A DNA stretch of 64,000 nt from the NCBI GenBank assembly GCA_043228905.1, contig JBHGNT010000010.1, positions 21,080,001-21,144,000 on the forward strand. The letters run 5' to 3'. How positions within the stretch are numbered: position 1 is the first letter of the stretch; each line of letters starts with the position of its first letter. This document shows, one piece after another, positions 18,272-28,115 of the stretch. The position numbers were made by a program, and so were the translations under genes. The notes under the pieces were generated by a model, which was not told the origin of the DNA, made no database searches, and worked only from the letters and a program-made list of their open reading frames with translations. This DNA is from Azolla caroliniana (Eukaryota > Polypodiophyta).

Positions 18272-21200
18272 AGATCACCACATGGAATGTGAGGGGATTG
18301 TGTTCTAGATTTAGAATGCATGAGGTTTGGAGGATTGTGTTAAGTGAGCAATGAGATGTTTTATGTGCAGTAGGGCATAACGATCATCGTAATGCTGGTT
18401 TAATTAGTTATTCTAAGGGTTATACATTATGTTATGCTGGCAAGGTTCATGGGGATTATTCTGGGATTGTCATGTTTATAAGAGATAAATTTCAGTGCCC
18501 AAAAGTAATTGTTTCAGATGAATTTGGAAGATTTATTGTGGTAGAGATATGTTATGAAGGGCAAGCTCTTTGGTTAGTTGGTGTGTATGCATCAAATGCT
18601 TCACAAGAACGAAAGTTGTTATGGAGATCTCTAAACTCAGTGCTTGATAATGGTAGACCAGGTTTATTGATGGGAGATTTTAATGTTTGTTGTGAGACAA
18701 ATCAATCAACATCTATACACTCTATTATGGATGGACCAAAGGCTCAAGAATGGGGAGATTTTGAGACTGAAGTCATGTTAAGGGATGTATGGAAATGGAT
18801 CAAGGGAGATGAACCTGGTTATACCTTTCAATCGGCTCAATATAAGGATACTTGGAGTAGGTTGGATCGAATGCATGTAATGCATACCAAAGGTTTTTTA
18901 CCAGAGATTTTGGATATTTCAGTGTCTTATGGGTCAATTATATCAAATAATTTCTCATTAATTTTTGAGTTAAATCACCACTCAATTAGAGGTTTTCATG
19001 AGTTTTTAGGAAAACCACCGTTGATTTTTAATTCATCATTTTTGGATTATGAGGTCTTCCATGCCTATATGTGTCAATTGATTGATGCATTTGCCTATCG
19101 TGTTCAATTTGATGGGTATGAAGTGTGGGAAGTATTTGTTTCAAATGTTTAGAGGCTAACAAGATATTATGGAATTCACCATGCTGTTAAAAGGAGAAAG
19201 AAATTAAGTCTCCTCGTTAATTTGCTTGATAAATGCAACTCATTGTTAACTTATTGGCCAACGCATGTAGAGTTGATGAGATATCAAGAGGTATTAATTT
19301 CTGCGATGCATGACCTAACGGCAAAAAATTATCAACATGCTAAACTACATCGTTTAAGACAAGAAGTGGATGATGCTAATTGTCAATCATAGAAGTTTTT
19401 TCATCACCTTCATGAATCACATGCATGACATAATGTAGTAAGGTTAGAGGAAAATGGTATCATGTGTTCCAATCCTCAAGAAATTGTGAAGAAATGCATA
19501 GAATATTATACACAATTGTTGGATGTACAAATGTGTATCGATGATAATGTTAAAAAGGATAGAGATGTATTTTTTAATGGAGTGAAAAATCATGTATCAC
19601 ATGATGTGGCACAATCATTAGATGCTAATATTTCAGAGGATGAGGTGGAACATGTCATGTCACATCTTGCTAATGATAAGAGTCCTGGGTGGGATGGATT
19701 AACACATGAACTCTTTAAGAAATATTTGATTAAGTTAAAGGGGCCTTTTAATACGGATTTATTTCAGACAGTGTGGACATCAGGGGAAATGCCTCATTCT
19801 TGGAAGATTGGTTTGATCAAGCTTTTGCCGAAGGTGCCTTCTCCATCTTCCTTTGCTCAATGGAGGCCTATTTCATTGATGGGGGGAATGTACAAGATTT
19901 TTTGCAAAAGTGATGGCCAATAGGTTGCATAAGGTTTTACCTTCTATTATTCATAATGCTCAATATGGGTTTTTAGCAAAAAGAGACATTTTACATAATA
20001 TTTTAAATTTTCAAATGGCAATTGACTATGCAAAGGAGTCTAAACAAGAATTAGTGTTGCTACAAATGGATATCGAGAAAGCCTATGATAATGTGGATTG
20101 GTCATTTATAAATCAATTGATGTCTCATATGGGTTTTGGTGATCGTATGTCTATGTTGATATACACATTAGGCGAGGGTTCAGTTTAACATGTGATGTTT
20201 AATGGAAGAGTAACACAACCGATTTCTATTCGGAGGTTAGTTAGACAAGGATGCCCGATAAGTCCTCTACTATTCACTATTCTGACACATCATATTCTTG
20301 TTAAGTTACACAATATGGATATGGAGGAAGAATTGCTTGGACTAAGGTTGCCATCAAGGAAGCCATGTATTGTTCAAGCTCTCGCAGATGACCATATTAT
20401 GTTTTTGGCACCTAATCGGGAAAATATTAGTAAGACAAGAGATGTGTGGGAATTGTCTTCAAATGCTTCAGGGTTGAGAATTAATATACATAAATCTGTC
20501 CTCATTTCACGTACAGAACAAGATGTGTTAGGGTTGGGGTGGTCATGAAGGATAGTACATCGTGGTATGATTTGTTGTCACCTTGGATATCCAATTGGGA
20601 TGGAAGTTTCTCATGTCAAACTTATTGAGTGGGTATCCAAAAGGTTGGATGATAAGTTTATGTATTGGAGGTCTCACTTTTGGCCTTTTCATGTACGACT
20701 TAAGGTGGTCCAATCTATTATGGTCTTTATGGTATCTTATTATCTTCCTTTGATCCCATGGTCAAAGAAAGCTCTTGAAATGTTGTCATGGTCGATGCGA
20801 ATGTTGTTATGGAAAAGAAAAGGGAAAAGTGCCTTCTCATGGTTGGCATGGGATCATGTTTGTACTCCGAAGCGTCTTGATGGGGCATCAATATTGAATC
20901 TATATGAGCATATGGTGGCTCGTCGATTTACTTTCATTCGATTCATGTTTGAAGGTGTAAAACCTTGGACAGAAATGGTGGCATACTCTATAGAGAAGAA
21001 CAAAATAAAGCTTGGAAACATGAAGGTTGAAGTGAATTGGTGGAATGTAATTAATTTTGACAGGGATGTCAAAAATATAGGGTCTATGATAGTTAATCAT
21101 TTGTTGACATCTTGGTAAAGTATGTTGGATTTTGTGGAATGACATCCCCCACAAGAAAGGGGATGTGTCAATTCATTAGAAATGGAGGTTTTGGCAACAT

Positions 21201-21963
21201 CAAGGTTGTTGAGGTGGGAAGGTAAACAAATTCTTAACCTTCAATTTAATCGGATGGCTAGATTGGGTTTGGTAACAGTTAAGGATGCTATGTTGGTTTC
21301 ACAAAGAAGATTAATGGCTTTTTGAACAATAAGATCAACATTTCGTATTCCAAAAGGTTATAACTTTATTTGGGATATGTTGCAACAAATACTATCTTCG
21401 TATGAGCCAATTCCTGATTTAGATGGGCGATCTCAAGAGCTTGATTGGAGGTTTGTTGGAAATAAGAGGTTGACTATGATCTCAACGAATGTTGCTTATC
21501 ACAAGTTGATTGACAAACATAAGTGGTTGGAAGAAAGGGTTATAAAGATATGGGGTTTTCATACGCCCATTACTTGATTGATGCTACACGCCAAGGTATT
21601 TATTTGGAGAGTTATGGTCAGAGCTTTACCATTAGGGGATGGATTAAAAAAAAGAAACATTACTAAAGGATCGTGCTTCTTTTGTTCGGTGGAATTGGAA
21701 CATAGTAGGCATCGATTTATTTCATGCCTGATGGCAATGATGGTTTGGAGGTGTATCAATTTAGTGTGGTTATCTCTAACACGAGTAAGTCTATCTTCCT
21801 TCAGTTGGGTTTTTGCACACCGATGCCTCATTTTCAAATTATTTTTGAGTTCTTGAGGTATTGGGGGCTATGGTTCAATTGGAATATGCGGAATGCCTTC
21901 ATTTTTTATTTGCAAGTTGGGGTGAGAAAATATGTTCTAAAGTTAAAAGGACTTCTTTTGTAG
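18268..21963 (+). pseudogene. LINE ORF2: endonuclease, reverse transcriptase, zf-RVT
   Basis: ATG 18268 begins MKITTWNVRGL, the hallmark start of the AP-type endonuclease; LMGDFNVCCE is its catalytic GDFN block. In-frame stops: TGA 18352, TAG 19150, and two more near 19390 and 19426. RT begins near 19640 (SPGWDG) and shifts +1 near 19905. It continues with NAQYGFLAKRDI, LQMDIEKAYDNVDW (first catalytic Asp) and LADD at about 20389 (the family usually has FADD). The zinc-binding tail (FIWRVMVRALP..CFFC..H..C) lies at 21578-21730. The protein nicks the target and copies the element RNA; this copy cannot be translated whole. Confidence 0.85.
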
Positions 21964-22158
21964 CAATTGACAGTGCTAGAGAAGTCACGAAATCTCAACC
22001 AGGAAGAGAGAGAACTTTGCAAGGTCACATATCATCATACTCGCCATTTGAATTGGTGTGTAGGGTGGCATTGAGTTTGGTGTCGTAGTATTCTTTAGAT
22101 CCCTTTGTAGTAAGTTAGTCATGGTGGTGTTTTTTGTTTCGTAATGAAAGCCATTATT

Positions 22159-22161
<3 letters not shown>

Positions 22162-22225
<64 letters not shown>
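22162..22225. repeat. (GA)32 microsatellite at the LINE 3' end
   Basis: 64 bp of uninterrupted GA follow the LINE 3' end directly, where a poly-A tail would be expected. Confidence 0.95.
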
Positions 22226-22228
<3 letters not shown>

Positions 22229-22408
22229 ACGTTTTCTAAGGCCAAAATTGGCCCATGAGACAATTGGTTTACAACAAAATGGGGTATTTATCCAATCATT
22301 AGAACTAAAAATAAAATAAATAAAATAGAACTTAAGCTAAAAGAGTTCTAGTTGTGTACAAAATGTGGTATATTCGATAAAGGAAGTGACTTTGCACTAA
22401 GCCTAATT

Positions 22409-22990
22409 TCATTTCCACCCAAGCCTCTCGAAAAGAACTGGAAGGTCAAAGGGTTTCAATGTGGGTGTAACTCGTGGTCCCGGTGTAGAGAGTGCCCCAA
22501 CCATGACTTCTAGGCTGTGTAGCTTACGTTCCCTTATTTTCTTAATTGCTTCTACACCACATCGAGTTGCTTTGAAACCTAACATCCAAAGGCGTTTGGT
22601 TCTTCTTTGGTTTTCTGCTTCATCAAGGAAGAGGCTGAGTGGTGTAGGTGTGTCAACATTCGTTGTCTCCCCATGTCCCTGAAAAACTTCATTTGTTACA
22701 TGTTGGTGAATATTAGAAACATTATTGTCAACATTTTGTAGCTTATTCTCTCTGTGTTGTTTTAGCTCTAGGATGTATCTGCCCACTTTCTTTAATCTAG
22801 AGTGTCTAATAGTTTGGGGAGGGTGGGAGAGGAACCGAGTATGTCTTGGTATTTTTCCCTTATCTTGGCGTAAGTTGGACACTTGCATGTAAAGTGGTAC
22901 CCATCCTCTATCTCTATATGGCATAACCTACATATCCTTTTCTCCCTAGGGACTCCATTAGTACGACCATTCTCAATCTCAAGTTGGTGA
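22409..22990 (-). pseudogene. Retroelement C-terminal zinc-binding remnant
   Basis: The minus strand near 22860-22960 reads GVPREKRICRLCHIEIEDG, then YHFTCKCPTYAKIREKYQ: a C-x2-C..H-x3-C pattern with the (E)D-x-x-H-F context. This is found after the RT domain of some non-LTR elements and is unlike the zf-RVT of the flanking plant LINE. A frameshift near 22800 leads into a 171-codon frame (GRYILELKQHREN..). No RT was found upstream on this strand within the window's unassigned DNA, so it is an orphan 3' fragment. Confidence 0.45.
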
Positions 22991-23019
22991 GATCATATTC
23001 TCAAGTTGGAGAGAGATCA

Positions 23020-24420
23020 TTTGTAATTTAGTTGATGTCTCATATGGGCTTTAGTGATCATATGATTAATATACATATTAAGGGAGGATTTTGTTTCGCA
23101 TGTGTTGTTTAAAGGAAGAGTAACACAACCTATTTCTATTCGACGATTAGTTAGACATGGATACATGGTAAGTAATTTATTATTGACTATTGTGAGATAC
23201 CTTATTCTTGTTAAATTACACAATATGGATGTCGAGGATGAATTGTGTGGATTAAGGTTACCATAAGGGAACCCATGTATTGTTCAAGCTCTCGTGGAAG
23301 ATAATATCATGGTTTTGGCACCTAATCGAGCAAATATTAGTAAGATGAGATGCTTAAGGGTTGAGAATTAATATGTATAAAATTGTCCTTATTTCATGTA
23401 CAGAACAAGATGTATTGGGGTTGGGTTGGGGTGGTTAGGAAGGATAGTGCATTGCGGGATGATTTGTTGTCACTGTGGATATCCAATTGGGGTGGAAGTT
23501 TCACACATGTGAAACTCATTGAGTGGGTATCAAAAAAATTGGAGGATAAGTTTATGTATTGGAGGTCTCAATATTAGCCTTTTCATGCACGACTTAAGGT
23601 GGTCCAATTGATTATGGTCTCTATTGTATCTTATTATCTTCCTTCGCTGTTGTGATTGAAGAAAGCTCTTAAAATAATGTCACACTCAATATGGATGTTG
23701 TATGGAAAAGAAAAGGGAAAAGTGCCATGCCGTGGTTGGCATGAGGTTATGTTTGTATTTCGAAGTTCTTGGTGGGCCTCAATATTTGATTTATATAAGC
23801 ATATGGTGGCTTGTTGATTTACTTTCATTCGATTTATGTTTGATGGCGTACAACCTTGGATGGAAATGTTGGCATACTTTATAGAGAAGACAAGAATTTA
23901 GCTTGGAAACATTACAATTGAAGCTAATCGGTGAAATGTTGTTAATTCTGGAAGGGATGTTTAATTACATTTGTTGGCAACTTGGCAAAGGATGTTGGAT
24001 TTTGTGCGATGGGATCCTCCACAAGAACGGGGATAAGCCAATTCATTACAAATGGAGGATTTGGTAATATGAAGGTTGTTGAAGTGGGAAGGCAAACAAA
24101 TTCTTAACCTTCAATTTAATTGGATGGCTAGATTAGGTTTGGTAAAATCCTAGGATATTATGTTAGTGTCACATGGAAGATTAATGACATTTTGAACAAT
24201 AAGTTCAACCTTTCGTATTCCAAGAGGTTATACCTTTATTTGGGATAAGTTATAAGGATTACTATCATTGTATGAGCTAATTCCTGATTTAGGTGTGGAA
24301 TCTCAAGAGCTTGATTGGACATTTGCAAGAAATAGGAGATTGATTATGATATCTACAAATAATCCTTATCACAAGATGATTGATAAACATAAGTGAATGG
24401 AAGAAAGGGTTATAAAAATA
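23020..24420 (+). mobile_element. Second LINE copy, 5'-truncated, part 1
   Basis: It aligns with the first LINE from about 20120 (GATGTCTCATATGGG) to about 21555 with many substitutions and several indels. It begins abruptly inside the RT, as 5'-truncated LINEs do. It is cut at 24420 by the MULE and resumes at 27883. Coding frames are broken throughout. Confidence 0.8.
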
Positions 24421-24466
24421 GGAAATTGGTAAATTCACAATTTTTTCCGTATTTCCACAGTTTTTT
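24421..24466 (+). repeat. MULE terminal inverted repeat, left
   Basis: 43 of 46 positions match the inverted right end at 27837-27882. The inner half is a short tandem of TTCACAGTTTTTT-like blocks. Confidence 0.92.
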
Positions 24467-24531
24467 TTTGAGTTCAGAAATATGATTATTTGCACGACAA
24501 ATGAACGTAAAAATTGTTTCAAAACTGTTTA

Positions 24532-26082
24532 TTAAGATTTGGAGCATGTTCTAGCATTGTGTCCAGGCTCTCCACACTTTAAGCAATTTCGCCCCTGTAC
24601 ATATTCAAAATGAGATTTGTCCCTTCTAATTGAAGCTCCCTTATTTTTGGCACCCATTGGTCTTCCTTTTTTGTGCTGAAGAGGTTGAATATCTTGAATT
24701 TCTTTGGTTGGATCATCCAAAACACTTTGAATACGATTAATAAATGATGACGAATGAGTCTGAGGATTGTTGTACAACTCATTATGTAATCTCTCTATAA
24801 GATTTTTTCTTGGTGAAATATTTTGACTCAAACTAACATTGGTAATGGCTCTAGAAGATGCATTCAACTCTAAGAGCCATTGAGAGTCAATATATGCATC
24901 AATTAGTACTTGACCTTCTTCGACCAGCTCCCTTATTGTGTGTTTGCAAGGTAATCCCAATGTTCCAGTGACGCTTTGGGTGCAAACCTTTTTCATTTCC
25001 TCTTCATTCAATGATTTCTTGTAGTGTTTAATTATTTCATCCAATGCAAACAAAGACAACTTCTTCTGCGATTGTTTTAACAACCCAATTTTGCGTCTAT
25101 CACAGACAATCAATTTTTGACGTTCAATTTCTTTTAAAATCTCGGCAATTTGATTTTTCCAAAGCAAATTGAGATTCTTTACCACTCTTTACCACTTCTA
25201 GTAAATTTCGTTTCCCATTTTTGATGTAACTTTTTAAGATCCGATGACTACCTTCAGCACGAGATGTAGTGATAGAATTAAAATGATGTATATCCTTTAC
25301 GTAATAGGTTACAAACCTTTCTTTCCAAGGTAATCACGTTTGAAGTATATACTCATATGCGTTTGGATTTGTGATCTTGAATATCGAAAAATCATTCATA
25401 TTTTGATTGAATTCATTCACAGTTGATGAATAGACTAATTCCTTCCATCTTTGTAGAAATATTTTCCATTCGTCTTCTTTCTTGAAAATCCTTTACATTT
25501 GGAACCAACGTTTTTGTTAATGTGCCATATGCAGAGGACGTTTTTACACATAGGGAATGTCACCGCAATAGCATTCATCAGTGCCAGTTCTCGGCTTGAC
25601 GCTATTACTCTTGGACTAACAATTGAGCTAAATTCCCTTAACGCACATTTATATGATTCTTCCTGCTCATCAAGAAGAAATGCAACAACAAAATTGAACG
25701 TCTGATTCGTACATGCAATTCCCATGAAATTTAGTAAGGGCATGCCGAATTTGTTAGTCTTGTATGTGCAGTCCAAAAAGAAAACCCCATCAAATCTTTT
25801 AGCAAGCTTTACAACTTCATTGAACGCCAAAAATAATCCATTAACTCTACCGCCGTAATCCAAGCGCAGCTTACCAGTGTATTCTGGGGACGCGATAATA
25901 TCTGACAATGTTTCCAATGGAGATCTGCCCTCCAAAAAATCTCTTTTAACACCCTTTATAGCGTTGAACACGTTCGCGTTCACAAGTGGAAGGATCGCGC
26001 ATAAATGGAAGGATAAGGGAAATTTTAGGGGTTTTTCAATGATTTTACAAAACACATTGATACCAGTATCATACAAGTTCAA
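24532..26082 (-). pseudogene. MULE transposase core with SWIM-like region and zinc knuckle
   Basis: The frame 26082-25435 holds the MULE core: FNAIKGVKRDFLEGRSPLE, then FLDCTYKTNKFGMPLLNFMG (first catalytic Asp), later LCIWHINKNV. The place where the family has T-D-R-E (second catalytic Asp) reads S-S-R-E here. After stops and shifts (25434-25186), frame 25185-24532 gives GLPCKHTI, the SWIM-type Cys/His region, and a terminal CLKCGEPGHNARTC knuckle. The enzyme would cut and join the TIR ends. The missing Asp and the broken frame argue against activity. Confidence 0.85.
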
Positions 26083-26324
26083 ACATACTATGAAAAAGGT
26101 TAAAAATCCACTATTTTCGTGATTTAGAAGTAACTAAAAAAAGACGAATTTCAAAAACATACATTCTCAATTTATATCACAAACTTTACAACCAATGTTA
26201 TTTTATAAGAAACGATTTTTGGGAAATCATAAGAATTCAAAACACATGATTTTATATTACTCGATTTGTTACAAGCGGAATGTAGTTACACTTAATAGCC
26301 AAATATACATTCATGATCACTCCT

Positions 26325-27829
26325 TTACGGAGAATCACTACTATAACTAATATACAATGACGATTCCTCCTCATCATCCTCGGATGTACCAATCAGTGCA
26401 TTATCTTCGTCATAAACCAAATGGTTTGACTCTAGATTATATGTAGCAGATCTCGTTTGCCTTTGACTCGAGCCACCTTGTAGACCTAGTAATTTTTCTT
26501 TTATTATATCTATTGTTGACTTCCTTAATCGTCCGGCTTTTGTAAGTGTGAAGTCGTACACGATGATATCCACATCAGAGATATCAAGGGTCGAGGTGTT
26601 ACGAATGTTTCGCTTCCTCTTCCTACCTCCCCTTCTTGTTTGGCATTCAATCATCTCCAATGTATACTTACCTGTAAAAGCATTTGCACTTCTAGTGTTG
26701 TACCAATGAACATTTATAGACTTGATCGTGTTTTCTATTTCATGCATTAGCACTTCTAGAATTTTACCAACCCAAAATTGGTGGCCATGTGAGTTCTCAT
26801 CAGCCGGCGTTGCAATCAACATCCCCGCGGTGAGCTCTTGCAAATTTCCTTGCCATCTAGCTTCGGCTGCTTTGGTCATCCTTGGTCCCACATAAATGTC
26901 TCTTTGTTGTGGATGGACCAAGCTGTCATTAATCGCATTTACTAGTCGCTCCGGACTTCTATTTACGCGATCATGTTGCAACGACCATGTGAATGGCGTT
27001 TCCAAATTCCAATTATCAACAGATACACAATTGTCTATAATTTCTTTCTGATCACTATAAAATACATCCCACCATGACGTGTCTTGTTGTGCGGCATATT
27101 TCTTGGCGGCCTCAATATGTTTTCTTTTTTCTTCTAAGGCTTGGAGCCATGACCGTTTTTGTTCTAATACCAAGTCGCTCTGCAACTTGTATACTTCTTG
27201 GATTGAAGCATTACTTTGGGACTCTTTTTTCAAAGTACTAAGTATCTCCTTCGGTTCAACATTAGATTCGTACATCGATTGAACTTTTATCTTACTTTCA
27301 CCATCTAATTTCCTATATTTCGAATGGCCAATCAAACTATCAGGTATCTCATGGTTGTGATCACCCGAAATCTTTCAAACATACCAAACGCCTTTTTTGC
27401 ACCCACAAATGATTTCAAATGTGCAACCTATTAGCTTGGATCCCTTTTTCCTTTTCTGATCGCCATTGCTAGTCTCCTTGACCTTTGGTTCTCCACCCAA
27501 ATCACACTTCAACTCAACTCTGTTATAAGCAGATCTTTTCATTGTTAAAACAACACTTTGCTGAATGTGGGTGTGTGAGGCTCATGTTGATGGGCATCTG
27601 TCAAGTAATTATGTGATGAGGCTTAGTTGCTTCATTTATACATGATGTTTTGTTGTAGCCATTGCAAAATGGCTTGTAATATATGAGTTGTATATTATTC
27701 CATGTACTTTTTCTTAACTAATGGAAGTAGAATTTATTTATTTATTTTTGGTAAAACAACACCTTTTTGAACATATTCTGCTTTGAGAGCTTCGATCATA
27801 GCTTCTTTAGAAGAATAGCCAGATTCCAT
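26325..27829 (-). pseudogene. MULE ORF A: FAR1-type DNA-binding domain fused to an unknown domain
   Basis: It starts at ATG 27829 just inside the TIR (MESGYSSKEAMIEAL). It is interrupted by a 195-bp insertion (27557-27751) and resumes with KRSAYNRVELKCD, KLIGCTFEI and DHNHE, the FAR1 zinc-binding module, with one in-frame TGA at 27375-27377. From the TTG codon at 27335 the frame is open for 336 codons to a stop at 26325. After GHSKYRKL..ASIQEVYKLQSDL it leaves FAR1 homology. The remainder has a WWDVFYSDQ block, GHQFWVGKILE..INVHWYNT, a Lys/Arg-rich stretch and an acidic C-terminus. I do not recognise this part; a small chromo/Tudor-like fold is a guess. Confidence 0.7.
27557..27751 (+). mobile_element. 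195-bp LINE-tail-like insertion inside the MULE
   Basis: It is flanked by an 11-bp direct duplication TAAAACAACAC (27546-27556 and 27752-27762). Its 3' end (CTAATGGAAGTAGAATTTATTTATTTATTTTTGG) resembles plant LINE 3' ends. The insertion splits the FAR1-domain frame between codons that join smoothly (GVVL then TMKRS) when it is removed. It is best explained as a strongly 5'-truncated retroposon. Confidence 0.7.
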
Positions 27830-27836
27830 CCCCCCC

Positions 27837-27882
27837 AAAAAACTGTGAAAATATGGAAAAAACTGTGAATTTACCAATTTCC
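27837..27882 (-). repeat. MULE terminal inverted repeat, right
   Basis: Inverted match to 24421-24466 with three mismatches. A run of seven C/G lies immediately inside it. Confidence 0.92.
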
Positions 27883-28115
27883 TAAAAATATGGGGTTTTC
27901 GTAAGCCTATTACTTTGTGGTTTTATTTGATCAAGGTAGGTTGGTGTTCTTGCTTGATGCTACAAACAAAGGTATTCATTTGGAGAGTTATGGTTGGGGC
28001 TTTACCATTGGGGGATGCATTAAACAAAAGAAACATTATTAGAGGAATGTATTTATTTTATTCAATGGAATTGGAACATAGTAGGCATCAAGTTCTTTCA
28101 TGCTTGATGACCATT
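27883..28115 (+). mobile_element. Second LINE copy, part 2
   Basis: It continues the truncated LINE after the MULE: ATATGGGGTTTTCG..GGTATTCATTTGGAGAG corresponds to 21550-21740 of the first copy, the zinc-binding region. Similarity stops near 28115, where a further insertion begins. Confidence 0.8.

Larger units (their letters stand above)
16740..22226 (+). mobile_element. Non-LTR retrotransposon (plant L1-type LINE), near full length, decayed
   Basis: Two ORFs in the standard order: ORF1 with a CCHC knuckle, and ORF2 with AP-endonuclease, reverse transcriptase and C-terminal zinc-binding region. They are followed by a short 3' UTR ending TTTCGTAATGAAAGCC and a (GA)n tract in place of a poly-A tail. 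The 5' edge is approximate, set just upstream of ORF1 and after the SINE-like pair. At least four in-frame stops and one frameshift make it inactive. A second, truncated copy begins at about 23020. Confidence 0.85.
24421..27882 (-). mobile_element. Mutator-like (MULE) DNA transposon, 3462 bp, FAR1-type
   Basis: Terminal inverted repeats of 46 bp (24421-24466 and 27837-27882) begin GGAAATTGGTAAATTCACA and differ at three positions. The 8-bp duplication TAAAAATA flanks it (24413-24420, 27883-27890). Removing the element and one duplicate restores the LINE sequence seen at 21540-21560, confirming both ends. All coding sequence is on the minus strand. MULEs usually make 9-bp duplications (8-11 known); 8 bp would also suit hAT, but the transposase is clearly MULE/FAR1. 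Confidence 0.92.

Noticed and set aside
22409-22924. 171-codon host gene on minus
   Set aside because: The frame continues a broken retroelement zinc-binding tail just upstream, with a frameshift, and has no splice-consistent exons.
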